A stretch of 64,000 nucleotides of DNA from Rubrolithibacter danxiaensis (lineage in GTDB: Bacteria; Bacteroidota; Bacteroidia; Sphingobacteriales; Sphingobacteriaceae), in contig NZ_JBKOPS010000014.1 of assembly GCF_047272945.1 (NCBI RefSeq), forward strand, positions 1-64,000, read 5' to 3'. The notes under the pieces are model-generated. The model worked only from the letters and a program-made list of their open reading frames with translations. It was not told the origin of the DNA and did no database searches. Position 1 is the first letter of the stretch. The number at the start of each line of letters is the position of its first letter. This document shows, piece by piece, positions 25,633-34,424 of the stretch. Both the position numbers and the translations under genes were made by a program.

Positions 25633-26634
25633 TTACTCAGATATAACTTCTTCTTGTTTTATTTCCGGCCTTCCGTTTTTAAAAGCTTCACGAGGCTTCA
25701 GTCCCAAGATTTCAAACATCTGCATATCCTCATTGAAGGCGGGGTTTGGTGTAGTTAATAATTTATCTCCTGCAAAAATAGAGTTAGCGCCTGCCATAAA
25801 ACACAATGCCTGATCTGCAAGGCTCATTTCAGTTCTTCCCGCTGATAAACGTACCACGGTTTTAGGCATAATAATACGGGCAGTTGCAATCATTCTGACC
25901 ATTTCCCATACCGGAACACGTGGCTGATCAGCTAGAGGTGTACCTTTCACCGGTACCAATGCATTGATAGGAACAGATTCAGGATGTTTTGGCATATTAG
26001 ACAACGTTCTCAACATTGAAATCCGATCCTCCACTGTTTCGCCCAGGCCAATTATTCCCCCGCTGCAAACTGTCAATTTAGCTTTACGGGCATTTTCTAT
26101 CGTTTTTAAACGGTCGTCATAGGTTCTGGTGGTAATAATTCGCTTATAATCATCTTCAGAAGTATCCAGGTTATGGTTATAGGCATACAAACCAGCATCT
26201 GCAAGGCGTTGCGCCTGCGATTCAGTAAGCATGCCGAGTGTACAGCAAACTTCCATATCGAGGCTGTTTACAGCTTTAACCATATCAATTACACGATCAA
26301 AATCACGGTTGTCTCTTACTTCCCTCCAGGCTGCTCCCATACATAAACGAGAAGCTCCTGCATGTTTGGCTTTTTTTGCCGCGTCAGTTACCTGATCAAC
26401 CGACATGAGCGCCTGCACTTCAACATCAGTGTGATAACGTGCGGCCTGCGGGCAATAGGCGCAATCTTCGGGACAACCGCCTGTTTTAATAGATAAAAGG
26501 CTGCTGATCTGCACTTCCGAATAATCCTTATTCTCACGGTGAACAGTTGCTGCACGGTAAATTAAGTCTAATAAAGGGCTGTGATATATTTCAGAAATTT
26601 CCTCTTTTGTCCAGTTATACCTGATCTCAGTCAT
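25633..26634 (-). CDS. bioB: Biotin synthase
   Basis: 333-residue radical SAM enzyme inserting sulfur into dethiobiotin. The SAM [4Fe-4S] cluster ligands are C54, C58 and C61 (GGCPEDCAYC). Other BioB signatures are MGAAWREVRDNRDFDRV, MEVCCTLGML, YNHNLDTS, CSGGIIGLGE, NALVPVKGTPL, and RLSAGR, whose Arg helps hold the [2Fe-2S] cluster. Full length. No other bio genes flank it; it sits alone between a receiver gene and mgtE. A TAAGTTTG box (complement of 26663-26670) lies 29 bases upstream of the start, without a convincing -33 partner. No typical BirA operator was recognised. Confidence 0.97.
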   Translation of the reverse strand: MTEIRYNWTKEEISEIYHSPLLDLIYRAATVHRENKDYSEVQISSLLSIKTGGCPEDCAYCPQAARYHTDVEVQALMSVDQVTDAAKKAKHAGASRLCMGAAWREVRDNRDFDRVIDMVKAVNSLDMEVCCTLGMLTESQAQRLADAGLYAYNHNLDTSEDDYKRIITTRTYDDRLKTIENARKAKLTVCSGGIIGLGETVEDRISMLRTLSNMPKHPESVPINALVPVKGTPLADQPRVPVWEMVRMIATARIIMPKTVVRLSAGRTEMSLADQALCFMAGANSIFAGDKLLTTPNPAFNEDMQMFEILGLKPREAFKNGRPEIKQEEVISE

Positions 26635-26718
26635 TGCTATCTCTTAATGGTTCTGTGAGCAGCAAACTTAAATAAAATTTTGTCTATTAAAATTATCCGA
26701 AGGCAAAAATTATCTTGC

Positions 26719-28068
26719 TTAAAGCAATAGTTTACTTGCAAAACCCAGAAGCAGCAGGAAGCCAAACACGTCGGTAAAAGTGGTAATAATAATGGAAGAA
26801 GCAATTGCAGGATCAATCCCAATACGCTTTAAAATAAGCGGAATAGAGGCTCCGGTAATACCGGCGATTACCAGATTTCCAGTCATGGAAAGAAAAATCA
26901 CCAATCCGAGCATAGGATTTTTATCGTAAAACAAAGCAAATAATAAGACGATGAGGCCGTTTACGGCTCCGTTTATCAATCCAACAGTAAACTCTTTTAA
27001 TACCGTCCTATAAGCCTGATTATCTGTAAGATCACTTAAAGAAATACGACGGACAGTTACTGCAAGAGCCTGCGTTGCCGCATTCCCTCCCATCCCTGCA
27101 ATAATGGTACTGTAACCTGCCAGCACCACAAACCTGGAAATAGTATCATCAAAGTAACGGATAACAGATGCAGCAAGAAATGCGGTTCCAAGATTTATTA
27201 TCAGCCAGGGCAGCCGGCTTTTCACTGCATCCTTCCAGTTTCCTGCAAGTTCTTCATCTTCAGAGACACCCGAAAATTTTAATATATCTTCTGTATTTTC
27301 TTCTTCAAGAACGTCCATTACATCATCGAAAGTTATTCTTCCCAATAAATGCATGTGATCGTCTACTACAGGAATACTTGTTAAATTGTACTGGGATAAA
27401 AGTTTAGCAACCTCTTCCTGGTCGGTTTCTGCCTTTACATAAACAAAATCATCGTTTACCAACTCGCGGATATGAACCGTATTTTTAGATTTGATAATAT
27501 CTTTCAGTGATACAATCCCTACCAGCCGCCCCCTGTTATCTACCACATTGATGGTGTAAAACTCCTCCATTTCTTCCGATTGGCGGATCACTTCTTCAAG
27601 CGCTTCTTTCTTGGTAAGGTTACTGTTGATCTTCAGCACCTGGGTATTCATTAACCCGCCGGCTGAATCTTCTTCATAAGAAAGTAATTGCCTGATGTTT
27701 AAGGCATCTTCTTCATCTAATTCTTCAAGGATTTCCTGCTGCTGTTCCTGGGGAAGCTGGCTGATAATATCGGTAGCGACATCATAATCCATTTCCTCAA
27801 CAATCTCCGACCGTTTTTCGGGGTGCAGGTTTTCAAGAATTTTCTCCGGATGGATTTCAGCATCCATTTCAGAGATAACTTCTGACGCTATTTCGGAAGG
27901 AAGGATATTTATGATCTTCTCTCTCGACTCCTGCGGAAGGCCTTCGAATATAATGGCAATCTCGGAAGCATGATATTCATCCAGTAACGCTTTTAGCGTA
28001 GCCTCATCTCCTTCCAGGGCCTGCCTGATCCGTTGAATATCGCTCTTGTCAAGCTCGAATGACTGCAT
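26719..28068 (-). CDS. mgtE: MgtE-type magnesium transporter
   Basis: 449 residues. It has a cytosolic acidic helical N domain (about 1-130, rich in Glu/Asp, with the IISQLPQEQQQEILEEL pattern), then a CBS pair (about 135-255), a connecting helix, and five transmembrane helices (about 285-449) with the GMGGNAATQALAVTVR signature that lines the Mg2+ pore. By family it is a Mg2+-gated channel importing Mg2+ across the inner membrane. It is the downstream neighbour of corA on the same strand (72-base gap), so two unrelated Mg2+ uptake families are adjacent. No M-box riboswitch is visible in the short upstream gap. Confidence 0.95.
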   Translation of the reverse strand: MQSFELDKSDIQRIRQALEGDEATLKALLDEYHASEIAIIFEGLPQESREKIINILPSEIASEVISEMDAEIHPEKILENLHPEKRSEIVEEMDYDVATDIISQLPQEQQQEILEELDEEDALNIRQLLSYEEDSAGGLMNTQVLKINSNLTKKEALEEVIRQSEEMEEFYTINVVDNRGRLVGIVSLKDIIKSKNTVHIRELVNDDFVYVKAETDQEEVAKLLSQYNLTSIPVVDDHMHLLGRITFDDVMDVLEEENTEDILKFSGVSEDEELAGNWKDAVKSRLPWLIINLGTAFLAASVIRYFDDTISRFVVLAGYSTIIAGMGGNAATQALAVTVRRISLSDLTDNQAYRTVLKEFTVGLINGAVNGLIVLLFALFYDKNPMLGLVIFLSMTGNLVIAGITGASIPLILKRIGIDPAIASSIIITTFTDVFGFLLLLGFASKLLL

Positions 28069-28140
28069 CGTTGCTAAAATAGTAATTTGGACTGAGAAAG
28101 GACTTCCGGCACCCGAGGAAGTTTAATTTTACCTGATTTT

Positions 28141-29259
28141 TTACTTAAGCCAGCCTTTTCTCCAGAACAACAGAAGTTGTAAAATACCAATCAGCAACAT
28201 GGCCAGCAATGTATAAACATATCCATGTTCCGAGTACAGTTCGGGCATGTTCTTTTCCAGTATCTTACCCGTATCCGGATCCTGGTGTGCAAAGTTCATC
28301 CCGTACACTCCGGCAATGAATGTAAGCGGAATAAAGATTGCGGAAATTATGGTAAGGACTTTCATTACCTGGTTCATCCGGTTGCTTGCGAAAGAAAGAT
28401 AAGTATCAATTAAACTATTGCTTATTTCTTTATAGCTTTCTACCAGATCAATAATCTGCATGGAATGATCATAAGCATCATGGAGGAACACTTTTGTTTC
28501 ATCCGTTATTAGTTCTGATGTACTCCTGAGCATATCGTTCAGTTTATCTCTTTCTGGCCAGGCTGCCCTTCTGATAACAATAAAGCCTCTTTTTATCTGC
28601 TGCGCTTTAATAGGAATAGTTTTATCAGGATGTTCATAAAGGCAATCTTCCAGACTTTCCAAGTCTTCGCCAAAACGATTAATGAGTGTAAAATAATTAT
28701 CGAGAATAACATCCATTAACGCATACATTAAATAGGACGTTCCGCCAGACCGAATAGTACCCTTTCCTTCCTTTAACCTTTTTCTTACAGGATCGAGGCA
28801 ATCCGTATAATTCTCCTGGAAAGTAAAAAGGACTTTTGAAGTGAGAATAAACGACACCTGCTCGTTTTCAAGCTTTAATTCCTTGTCTAAAGTAAGCATC
28901 CTGCTTATAGCAAACGCGTAGGCTGTATATTCTTCAAGCTTTGGCCTTTGGTAGGTATGAATAATATCTTCGAGCACTAAAGAGCTGATATCAAAATCAT
29001 CCTGGAAAGATCTCAGAAGATCAATATCTCCAAGTCCCCTTACATCCACCCAGAACGTTTTTTCAGGAGTATTAAGTATTCGTCGTACTTCCGCATAATT
29101 TTCAGGTTTCAGCTCATTATATCCCATTTTATCATAAGAATAAACTGTGATCTGAGGTTTAAGCGCTTCAGGACTTAATTGAATATAACCAGGACTGGCA
29201 CCCGGATTATTAAACTGTGGCCTGGATTTTATTTTTATTGGCTTAAACTTTTTTCTCAT
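28141..29259 (-). CDS. corA: CorA-type magnesium/cobalt transporter
   Basis: 372 residues from the ATG at 29259, which gives a basic N-terminus and falls 4 bases past the stop of the upstream gene; a longer in-frame start at 29313 would overlap that gene and adds non-family residues. It has the soluble funnel domain (about 30-310) and two C-terminal transmembrane helices, with the diagnostic pore motif YGMNF at the end of TM1. Function: Mg2+ (and Co2+/Ni2+) uptake as a pentamer. Translation is probably coupled to the WbqC gene upstream. mgtE follows on the same strand. Confidence 0.93.
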   Translation of the reverse strand: MRKKFKPIKIKSRPQFNNPGASPGYIQLSPEALKPQITVYSYDKMGYNELKPENYAEVRRILNTPEKTFWVDVRGLGDIDLLRSFQDDFDISSLVLEDIIHTYQRPKLEEYTAYAFAISRMLTLDKELKLENEQVSFILTSKVLFTFQENYTDCLDPVRKRLKEGKGTIRSGGTSYLMYALMDVILDNYFTLINRFGEDLESLEDCLYEHPDKTIPIKAQQIKRGFIVIRRAAWPERDKLNDMLRSTSELITDETKVFLHDAYDHSMQIIDLVESYKEISNSLIDTYLSFASNRMNQVMKVLTIISAIFIPLTFIAGVYGMNFAHQDPDTGKILEKNMPELYSEHGYVYTLLAMLLIGILQLLLFWRKGWLK

Positions 29260-29263
29260 ATCG

Positions 29264-29872
29264 TCAGATAAAATGTGTGCTTTGCGGCCCCTGGTTAAAT
29301 AACAAATCCACAATACTTAGGTTGGGCATAAAAGAGTTCTTTTCCTCAAAAACCTGAAAATAGGGTTTTGCCGTATAGCTGGAATTAATTTTTGGATGAA
29401 TGGACTCCCGGTAATCTTCCCAGCCGGGATAACTGCCTTCGTACACATCTGTCAGCTGGTATTGACTATCTATTTTAAGCAGTTTAAGTAAAAGCTGAAG
29501 GATTTCCATGTTATAATCGAAAATAAAATCCCATTTCTTTTCAAAAAAAGGAGCAAAAGCATCTTCATAAAATTCAAAAAAGGCCGAGCTCCGGTAAGAA
29601 GTCTGCAGGCTCATCCAATGGAGCCGCTGCCAGTTAAAATCATGACTTATTTTAACATCCCTTACCTTGGTATGCACTTTTGAACCTTTTATTACTGGTA
29701 CAATTAAATTCAATTTTCCATTAGTGGATTGAATAATAGCCCGGTTCCTATAAGTTTGCTTCGGAAAATGTTCAAACTGTTCAATTAAAAAATTGCTCCT
29801 GTTCTTGATGAGTACGTTAAAATATTCTATTGGCGGAAGGTAAAATAATGGTAAAATTGCGCCTTTATTCAT
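29264..29872 (-). CDS. WbqC family protein
   Basis: 202 residues from the ATG at 29872; an upstream alternative (29923) adds 17 residues not expected in the family. Matches the WbqC-like family: LPLFYLPPIEYF at the start, QTYRNRAIIQSTNGKLNLIVPV, and DFNWQRLHWMSLQTSYRSSAFFEFY, the most conserved block. Members are common in Bacteroidota and in some O-antigen clusters, and may be involved in nucleotide-sugar or surface polysaccharide metabolism, but no activity is proven. It is translated just upstream of corA (4-base gap) and divergent from the LpxL-type acyltransferase. Confidence 0.85.
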   Translation of the reverse strand: MNKGAILPLFYLPPIEYFNVLIKNRSNFLIEQFEHFPKQTYRNRAIIQSTNGKLNLIVPVIKGSKVHTKVRDVKISHDFNWQRLHWMSLQTSYRSSAFFEFYEDAFAPFFEKKWDFIFDYNMEILQLLLKLLKIDSQYQLTDVYEGSYPGWEDYRESIHPKINSSYTAKPYFQVFEEKNSFMPNLSIVDLLFNQGPQSTHFI

Positions 29873-29889
29873 TCTATATAGTAAGTTTG
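29857..29889 (+). promoter_or_regulatory. Bacteroidota-type promoter for the acyltransferase/glycosyltransferase pair
   Basis: TTG at 29857-29859 and TAAGTTTG at 29882-29889 match the -33/-7 consensus TTG...TAnnTTTG with a 22-base spacer. It overlaps the start of the divergent WbqC gene and would give a leader of about 80 bases before the ATG at 29979. Confidence 0.5.
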
Positions 29890-29978
29890 TAAACCTGATT
29901 GACGAAATTAAGGATAAAAACAAGCTTAATAAAATCAGAACAAATTAAAGGGATCGACGGATCTTTAAGAGTGTTTCA

Positions 29979-30857
29979 ATGAATTACGTTCTCTACAGAA
30001 TTACCCGGTTTTTCCTGTATTTAATATCGCTTCTTCCGTTCAGGGTACTTTACCTTTTATCCGATTTCTTTTATTTAGTTATTTATTATGTAGTTAAATA
30101 CCGGAGAGTAGTAGTGCGAACGAACTTGCAAAATGCTTTTCCCGAGAAATCAGAAATGGAAAGAGCGGAGATCGAAAAGAAGTTTTACCGCTTCCTTACA
30201 GATCTGATTCTAGAAACGATTAAAATGCTTTCAATTTCAACAGAAAGTATAAAAAAACGCTTTAAACTAATAAATGCTGAAATTATGCAAGAGCATTTTA
30301 ATGCAGGTAGATCTGTGCTACTCGTTTCGGGACATTACGGCAATTGGGAATGGTCAACTATAGGATTACCATTAGGTTTTAAAGAGCCTTTATTAGTGAT
30401 TTATAAACCATTGTCTGACAAGAATTTTCAGAAGATGTTTAACTCTATGCGTTCGAAAACAGGAGGAGTTTTAGTTTCGATGAAACAGACTTTAAAAAAA
30501 ATAATAGAATTTAAAGGACAAATTTATTTTGCTGGTTTTGCAAGCGATCAAACTCCACCCCAGGGGGAATCAAAACACTTCACCAACTTTCTGAATCAGC
30601 CCACTTCTGTTTTTCTTGGGGTTGAAAAGATTGCGAAACTAACTAATAACACTATAATCTTCGGGCATTTTGACCGGGTAAAACGAGGTTACTATACCTG
30701 CACTTTTAAAACTTTATTTACCAAACCAAAGGATACAAAAGAGTTTGAAATTACCGAAAGACATACGCGTGAATTAGAACAAATAATACAAAAAAAGCCT
30801 GAGTTGTGGCTATGGTCGCACAAACGCTGGAAGTTTAAGCCGGAGGATGTGCAATGA
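29979..30857 (+). CDS. Lysophospholipid/lipid A (LpxL/HtrB-type) acyltransferase
   Basis: 292 residues: an N-terminal membrane anchor (about 5-35) and the LpxL/HtrB acyltransferase fold with catalytic H-x4-E in GHYGNWEW (about 117-124), then ASDQTPPQG and a C-terminal QKKPELWLWSHKRWKF block that is diagnostic. By family it transfers a secondary acyl chain to lipid A or an aminolipid at the inner membrane. The stop overlaps the start of the following glycosyltransferase by 4 bases (ATGA), so translation is coupled and the pair likely builds envelope lipids or polysaccharide together. Confidence 0.9.
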   Translation: MNYVLYRITRFFLYLISLLPFRVLYLLSDFFYLVIYYVVKYRRVVVRTNLQNAFPEKSEMERAEIEKKFYRFLTDLILETIKMLSISTESIKKRFKLINAEIMQEHFNAGRSVLLVSGHYGNWEWSTIGLPLGFKEPLLVIYKPLSDKNFQKMFNSMRSKTGGVLVSMKQTLKKIIEFKGQIYFAGFASDQTPPQGESKHFTNFLNQPTSVFLGVEKIAKLTNNTIIFGHFDRVKRGYYTCTFKTLFTKPKDTKEFEITERHTRELEQIIQKKPELWLWSHKRWKFKPEDVQ

Positions 30858-31867
30858 GTAATCCAAAAGTTTCCGTCATCATTCTGAATTGGAACGGTAA
30901 AAACTATCTCGAGCGATTTCTTCCCTCTGTATGTGCGTCTTCTTACCCAGAACTGGAGATTATCGTTGCCGATAATGCCTCCACCGACGATTCAATAGAT
31001 TTCCTTAATACAAACTTCCCGAAAGTTCGCATTATTGAGAATAAGCAGAATTATGGATTTGCAGGAGGCTATAATAAAGCCTTAGAAAAAGTACATGCCG
31101 ATTATTACATTCTTCTAAATTCGGATGTGGAAGTTACTTCCAACTGGATTGAACCGGTAATTTCATTACTCGAAAGCGACAAAACTGTTGCAGCAGCGCA
31201 GCCCAAATTGAAGGATTGGAACAGAAAAGACTTTTTTGAATATGCAGGTGCCGCCGGAGGATTAATAGATAAGTTTGGCTATCCTTTTTGCAGAGGAAGA
31301 ATTTTTGATACTATTGAAGAAGATACAGGGCAGTACGAAAGCACAGAGGAAGTATTTTGGGCAAGTGGAGCCGCGTTTTTTATAAGAAGCTCCTGCTGGA
31401 AAGAAGCCCGAGGTTTTAACCCGCATTTTTTTGCTCACATGGAAGAAATAGACCTTTGCTGGCGATTGAAGAACCTGGGTTATAAAGTAATGTATTGTCC
31501 GGACTCTACTGTATATCACATTGGTGGAGGAACCTTAAATAAAGAGAACCCGCATAAAACCTACCTAAACTTCCGGAACAATTTACTGATGCTGTATAAA
31601 AACCTGCCTGCCGGACGTGCAGCTTTTATTATTTCCATCCGCTTTTGTTTAGATTTTATTTCACTGTTAAAATTTATCTCCGAAGGCACATTCAAAAACG
31701 CATTCGCGATAAATAAGGCACATTTTTATTTCTTAAAAATGATTTTAACTGGCAGTATACATAAGTTAAAAGACTTTTCCAGTTTTAATCACAAAGGATT
31801 TTTCAGCAAGAGTATTGTTTGGGAATACTTTGCTAGAGGTAAAAGAAAGTACACTGAATTAAACTAA
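30854..31867 (+). CDS. Glycosyltransferase family 2, rhamnosyltransferase-like
   Basis: 337 residues with a GT-A fold: VSVIILNWNGKNYLERFLPSV at the N-terminus, VADNASTDDS (nucleotide-sugar binding), LLNSDVE with the DxD-like NSDVE metal site, and the acceptor-side block FFAHMEEIDLCWRLKNLGYKV with ED-like catalytic residues. A C-terminal hydrophobic helix region (about 255-300) suggests membrane association. It resembles wbbL-type rhamnosyl/glucosyl transferases in cell-surface polysaccharide synthesis; the sugar is not predictable. Translationally coupled to the acyltransferase upstream. Confidence 0.9.
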   Translation: MSNPKVSVIILNWNGKNYLERFLPSVCASSYPELEIIVADNASTDDSIDFLNTNFPKVRIIENKQNYGFAGGYNKALEKVHADYYILLNSDVEVTSNWIEPVISLLESDKTVAAAQPKLKDWNRKDFFEYAGAAGGLIDKFGYPFCRGRIFDTIEEDTGQYESTEEVFWASGAAFFIRSSCWKEARGFNPHFFAHMEEIDLCWRLKNLGYKVMYCPDSTVYHIGGGTLNKENPHKTYLNFRNNLLMLYKNLPAGRAAFIISIRFCLDFISLLKFISEGTFKNAFAINKAHFYFLKMILTGSIHKLKDFSSFNHKGFFSKSIVWEYFARGKRKYTELN

Positions 31868-31869
31868 AA

Positions 31870-31931
31870 AAGCTGTTTCAGCAGAAGGCAAAGAATTGGT
31901 ATTCCGAATTCGCAGCAAACTGAAACAGCTT
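31870..31931 (-). terminator. Terminator downstream of the DUF2795 gene
   Basis: AAGCTGTTTCAG (31870-31881) pairs with CTGAAACAGCTT (31920-31931). The loop holds a second small stem around GAATT. On the minus strand the 12-bp stem is followed directly by a T7 tract, so it ends transcription of the DUF2795 gene. The plus strand lacks a T run, but the hairpin may also serve the glycosyltransferase transcript. Confidence 0.7.
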
Positions 31932-31969
31932 CTAATATTGTCTCGTCTAAAATAGTTGTTCAACTATTT

Positions 31970-32191
31970 TTAATACTCATCTTCATTAAAGAAGAAATCG
32001 TCTTTTGTTGGATAATCAGGCCAGATCTCTTCAATATTTTCGTAAGGTTCTCCATCATCCTCCAATGCCTGAAGGTTTTCTATCACTTCCACTGGTGCAC
32101 CCGAACGAATTGCGTAATCGATGAGCTCATCTTTTGTAGCAGGCCATGGCGCGTCTTCCAAATGTGATGCTAATTCTAATGTCCAATACAT
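31970..32191 (-). CDS. DUF2795 family small acidic protein
   Basis: 73 residues, strongly acidic. The WTLELASHLEDAPWPATKDELIDYAIRSG segment is the DUF2795 helical repeat and continues into a very acidic tail (DDFFFNEDEY). The aromatic/acidic pattern EEIWPDYPTKDDFFF is widely conserved in Bacteroidota homologues. No function is known. It is a single gene followed by its own terminator, and its upstream leader is AT-rich. Confidence 0.88.
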   Translation of the reverse strand: MYWTLELASHLEDAPWPATKDELIDYAIRSGAPVEVIENLQALEDDGEPYENIEEIWPDYPTKDDFFFNEDEY

Positions 32192-32267
32192 AGTCCTACA
32201 ATTTAAAGTTAATTTTTTCGCAAAAATATAATAATAAAAATAAGATTATAAAAAAATTATAATCCTG

Positions 32268-32816
32268 TTAAACTCTTGGATGCCACTCATTTTCTTGAAT
32301 TCCTGCATCCTGTGCCAGTTTTCGTGCCAATACAAATAAAAAATCACTTAAGCGATTTAAATATATCAGCACTTTTTCTTCAACATGACTCTCTTCAGCT
32401 AAATGTACTACTGCACGCTCCGCCCGCCGACAAACACACCGGGCTACATGACAAAATGAAATGCTGTTACTTCCGCCTGGCAATATAAAATTTTTCAGAG
32501 GCTGAAGTTCATTTTCCATACGGTCTATTTCATTTTCCAGTAGTTCAATATCCTTTTCGTACAAATCCGGGATTTTCATTTTAGACTTTTCCGGATCAGA
32601 TGCTAAAACCGAACCAATTGTAAAAAGCCTGTCCTGTATTTCTTTTAAAACGTTTTTATAAGAATTATTGATATCAAAATCCCGAATCAGGCCTATATAC
32701 GAATTAAGCTCATCAATTGTTCCATAACTTTCTATACGAATATTATATTTAGGTACACGCGTGCCTCCAATTAAAGAAGTATAGCCCTTATCGCCCGTTT
32801 TAGTATAAATTTTCAT
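32268..32816 (-). CDS. PduO-type cob(I)yrinic acid a,c-diamide adenosyltransferase
   Basis: 182 residues: TKTGDKGYTSLIGG near the N-terminus (ATP-binding loop of the PduO type), SYGTIDELNSYIG, FILPGGS, and the cobalamin/ATP-binding RCVCRRAERAVV block with catalytic Arg residues, then YLNRLSDFLFVLAR. Converts cob(I)alamin to adenosylcobalamin for enzymes such as methylmalonyl-CoA mutase. Trimeric and cytoplasmic by family. No other cobalamin genes or B12 riboswitch are visible nearby, so it probably serves salvaged cobalamin. Confidence 0.94.
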   Translation of the reverse strand: MKIYTKTGDKGYTSLIGGTRVPKYNIRIESYGTIDELNSYIGLIRDFDINNSYKNVLKEIQDRLFTIGSVLASDPEKSKMKIPDLYEKDIELLENEIDRMENELQPLKNFILPGGSNSISFCHVARCVCRRAERAVVHLAEESHVEEKVLIYLNRLSDFLFVLARKLAQDAGIQENEWHPRV

Positions 32817-32902
32817 GTCTATGTTCTTTAAAACTCTGCCAAATTATCTGCCAATATAACCGTGGCAATATTATTGAATCTGTCTAATCAGATTTTAAAC
32901 AT

Positions 32903-33319
32903 ATGAATTTTCATACACGTAAATGGATAAAACCTGAAGATTTAAATCCGAATGGTTCTTTATTTGGAGGAAGCCTTTTGCGCTGGATAGACGAAGAGGC
33001 GGCAATTTATGCAATCGTACAACTTGAAAACGACCTTGTTGTAACGAAATATATTTCTGAGATCAACTTTGTAAGTTCGGCAAAACAGGGAGATATTATT
33101 GAATTAGGAATAACAGCTACTCATTTCGGGCGTACTTCACTTACCATGTGCTGCGAAGTGCGAAATAAAATAACCCGGAAAAGCATATTAACAATTGATA
33201 AAATTGTTTTTGTCAATCTGAATGCGCAGGGCGAACCTACCCCTCATGGCAAAACACAGATTAAATACATCGAAGAACAGTTCGTTAACGGTACAAACAA
33301 CAGCGGAAAGCTTTCTTAA
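32903..33319 (+). CDS. Hotdog-fold acyl-CoA thioesterase (YciA-like)
   Basis: 138 residues with a single hotdog domain: NPNGSLFGGSLLRWIDEEAAIYA carries the catalytic Asp and the glycine turn around the CoA-binding helix, and the KIVFVNLNAQGEP tail is typical of YciA/BFIT-type thioesterases. Likely hydrolyses medium or long acyl-CoA in the cytoplasm. It is a single gene, convergent with the ABC ATPase; its stop codon falls within a small hairpin shared by both transcripts. Confidence 0.88.
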   Translation: MNFHTRKWIKPEDLNPNGSLFGGSLLRWIDEEAAIYAIVQLENDLVVTKYISEINFVSSAKQGDIIELGITATHFGRTSLTMCCEVRNKITRKSILTIDKIVFVNLNAQGEPTPHGKTQIKYIEEQFVNGTNNSGKLS

Positions 33320-33328
33320 TTTTCCGCT
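33302..33328. terminator. Small hairpin between convergent genes
   Basis: AGCGGAAA (33302-33309) and TTTCCGCT (33321-33328) form an 8-bp stem with an 11-base loop that includes the thioesterase stop codon. No good T run follows on either strand, so termination would be weak. Confidence 0.4.
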
Positions 33329-34089
33329 TATTGGATCTGCTCAAAATCCAGCCCTTTTTCCCTCAGGTCCTTAAGGCGTGGAGAAACTGATTTTACATTT
33401 TCGTTTATGTAATCGTTCTCAATAAGTCCGTCACGCATCCGTACTATACGATGCGCATGCTGCGCAATATCTTCTTCGTGTGTTACCAGGATAATGGTAT
33501 TGCCTTTTGAATGGATTTCTTCCATCAGGCCCATAATTTCTACAGATGTTTTGGTATCAAGGTTTCCCGTTGGCTCATCCGCAAGGATAATAGAAGGATT
33601 ATTTATAAGTGCCCGTGCAACAGCAACACGCTGACGCTGCCCGCCGGAAAGCTCATTTGGTTTATGATCAATTCTGTTCCCCAAACCTACGTTTTCCAGG
33701 GCTTTTTTTGCTCTCTCTTCACGGGAAGTTTTGCCTATCCCTGAATATATCAGCGGCAAAGCCACGTTCTCTAATGCCGAAGAGCGGGGTAAAAGATTAA
33801 AAGTTTGAAATACAAAGCCAATTTCTTTGTTTCTTACTTCCGCAAGCTCATTATCTGACATGTGGCTAACGTTTATTCCATTAAGAATATACTCTCCCTT
33901 TGTAGGAGTATCCAGGCATCCAAGAATATTCATCAGCGTTGATTTTCCTGAACCGGAAGGGCCCATTAAAGCAACAAACTCACCTTTTTTAATATCAAGG
34001 CTTACCGACTTTAAAGCATGTATTGTTTCTGCACCAATCACATATTTGCGACCAATATCATTGATGGTTATTAAGGGCTGTTGTGTCAT
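33328..34089 (-). CDS. LolD/MacB-type ABC transporter ATP-binding protein
   Basis: 253 residues with a complete ABC ATPase: Walker A GPSGSGKST (about 43-51), Q-loop FVFQTFNLLPR, signature LSGGQRQRVAVARAL, Walker B IILADEPTGNLD, and H-switch ILVTHEE. The GNLDTKTS and FQTFNLLPR segments place it in the MacB/LolD/FtsE-like group that drives type VII mechanotransmission permeases, such as lipoprotein release or export pumps. No permease gene is adjacent, so the partner is encoded elsewhere. It is last in a run with gatC and a PlsC-type gene. Confidence 0.9.
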   Translation of the reverse strand: MTQQPLITINDIGRKYVIGAETIHALKSVSLDIKKGEFVALMGPSGSGKSTLMNILGCLDTPTKGEYILNGINVSHMSDNELAEVRNKEIGFVFQTFNLLPRSSALENVALPLIYSGIGKTSREERAKKALENVGLGNRIDHKPNELSGGQRQRVAVARALINNPSIILADEPTGNLDTKTSVEIMGLMEEIHSKGNTIILVTHEEDIAQHAHRIVRMRDGLIENDYINENVKSVSPRLKDLREKGLDFEQIQ

Positions 34090-34121
34090 ACCTGGTTTAG
34101 ACCCTACACTGGCTTAATTTG

Positions 34122-34424
34122 TTACAAACCTGCTGATTTATCAATTACCTTGGCAACCTTAAAGTATTGACCATCCTGGTTGGGGGCATTTTTCAATGCT
34201 TCTTCCAGACTGATTTCCTGTTTCACCACATCTTCCCGAAAGACATTCACTTCATCAGTCATATAAATTAAAGGCGCTACACCTGCTGTATCAAGCTCAT
34301 TCAGCTTTTCCATAAAGCTCAATATTTTATTCATATCCTCCAGCAGGTTCTCTTTTTCCGATTCAGACACTTCAAGTCTGGCCAGATGAGCAATTTTTGA
34401 GATTGTATCGTTATTAAGTTGCAT
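34122..34424 (-). CDS. gatC: Asp/Glu-tRNA amidotransferase subunit C
   Basis: 100 residues matching GatC: IAHLARLEVSESEKENLLEDMNKILSFMEKLNELDT, then the extended stretch with VFREDVV and the C-terminal FKVAKVID. It stabilises the GatA amidase-GatB complex that turns misacylated Glu-tRNA(Gln) or Asp-tRNA(Asn) into the correct amide. gatA and gatB are not in the window, as is common in this phylum. Its start overlaps the end of the PlsC-type gene by 11 bases, so the two are translationally coupled. Confidence 0.95.
   Translation of the reverse strand: MQLNNDTISKIAHLARLEVSESEKENLLEDMNKILSFMEKLNELDTAGVAPLIYMTDEVNVFREDVVKQEISLEEALKNAPNQDGQYFKVAKVIDKSAGL

Noticed and set aside
29873..29923. Longer N-terminus for the WbqC protein
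   Set aside because: The added residues are not family-like and overlap the divergent promoter; the ATG at 29872 fits the conserved start.
32877..32894. AATCTG-N6-CAGATT inverted repeat upstream of the thioesterase gene
   Set aside because: Arms of 6 bp are too short to support as an operator without conservation data.
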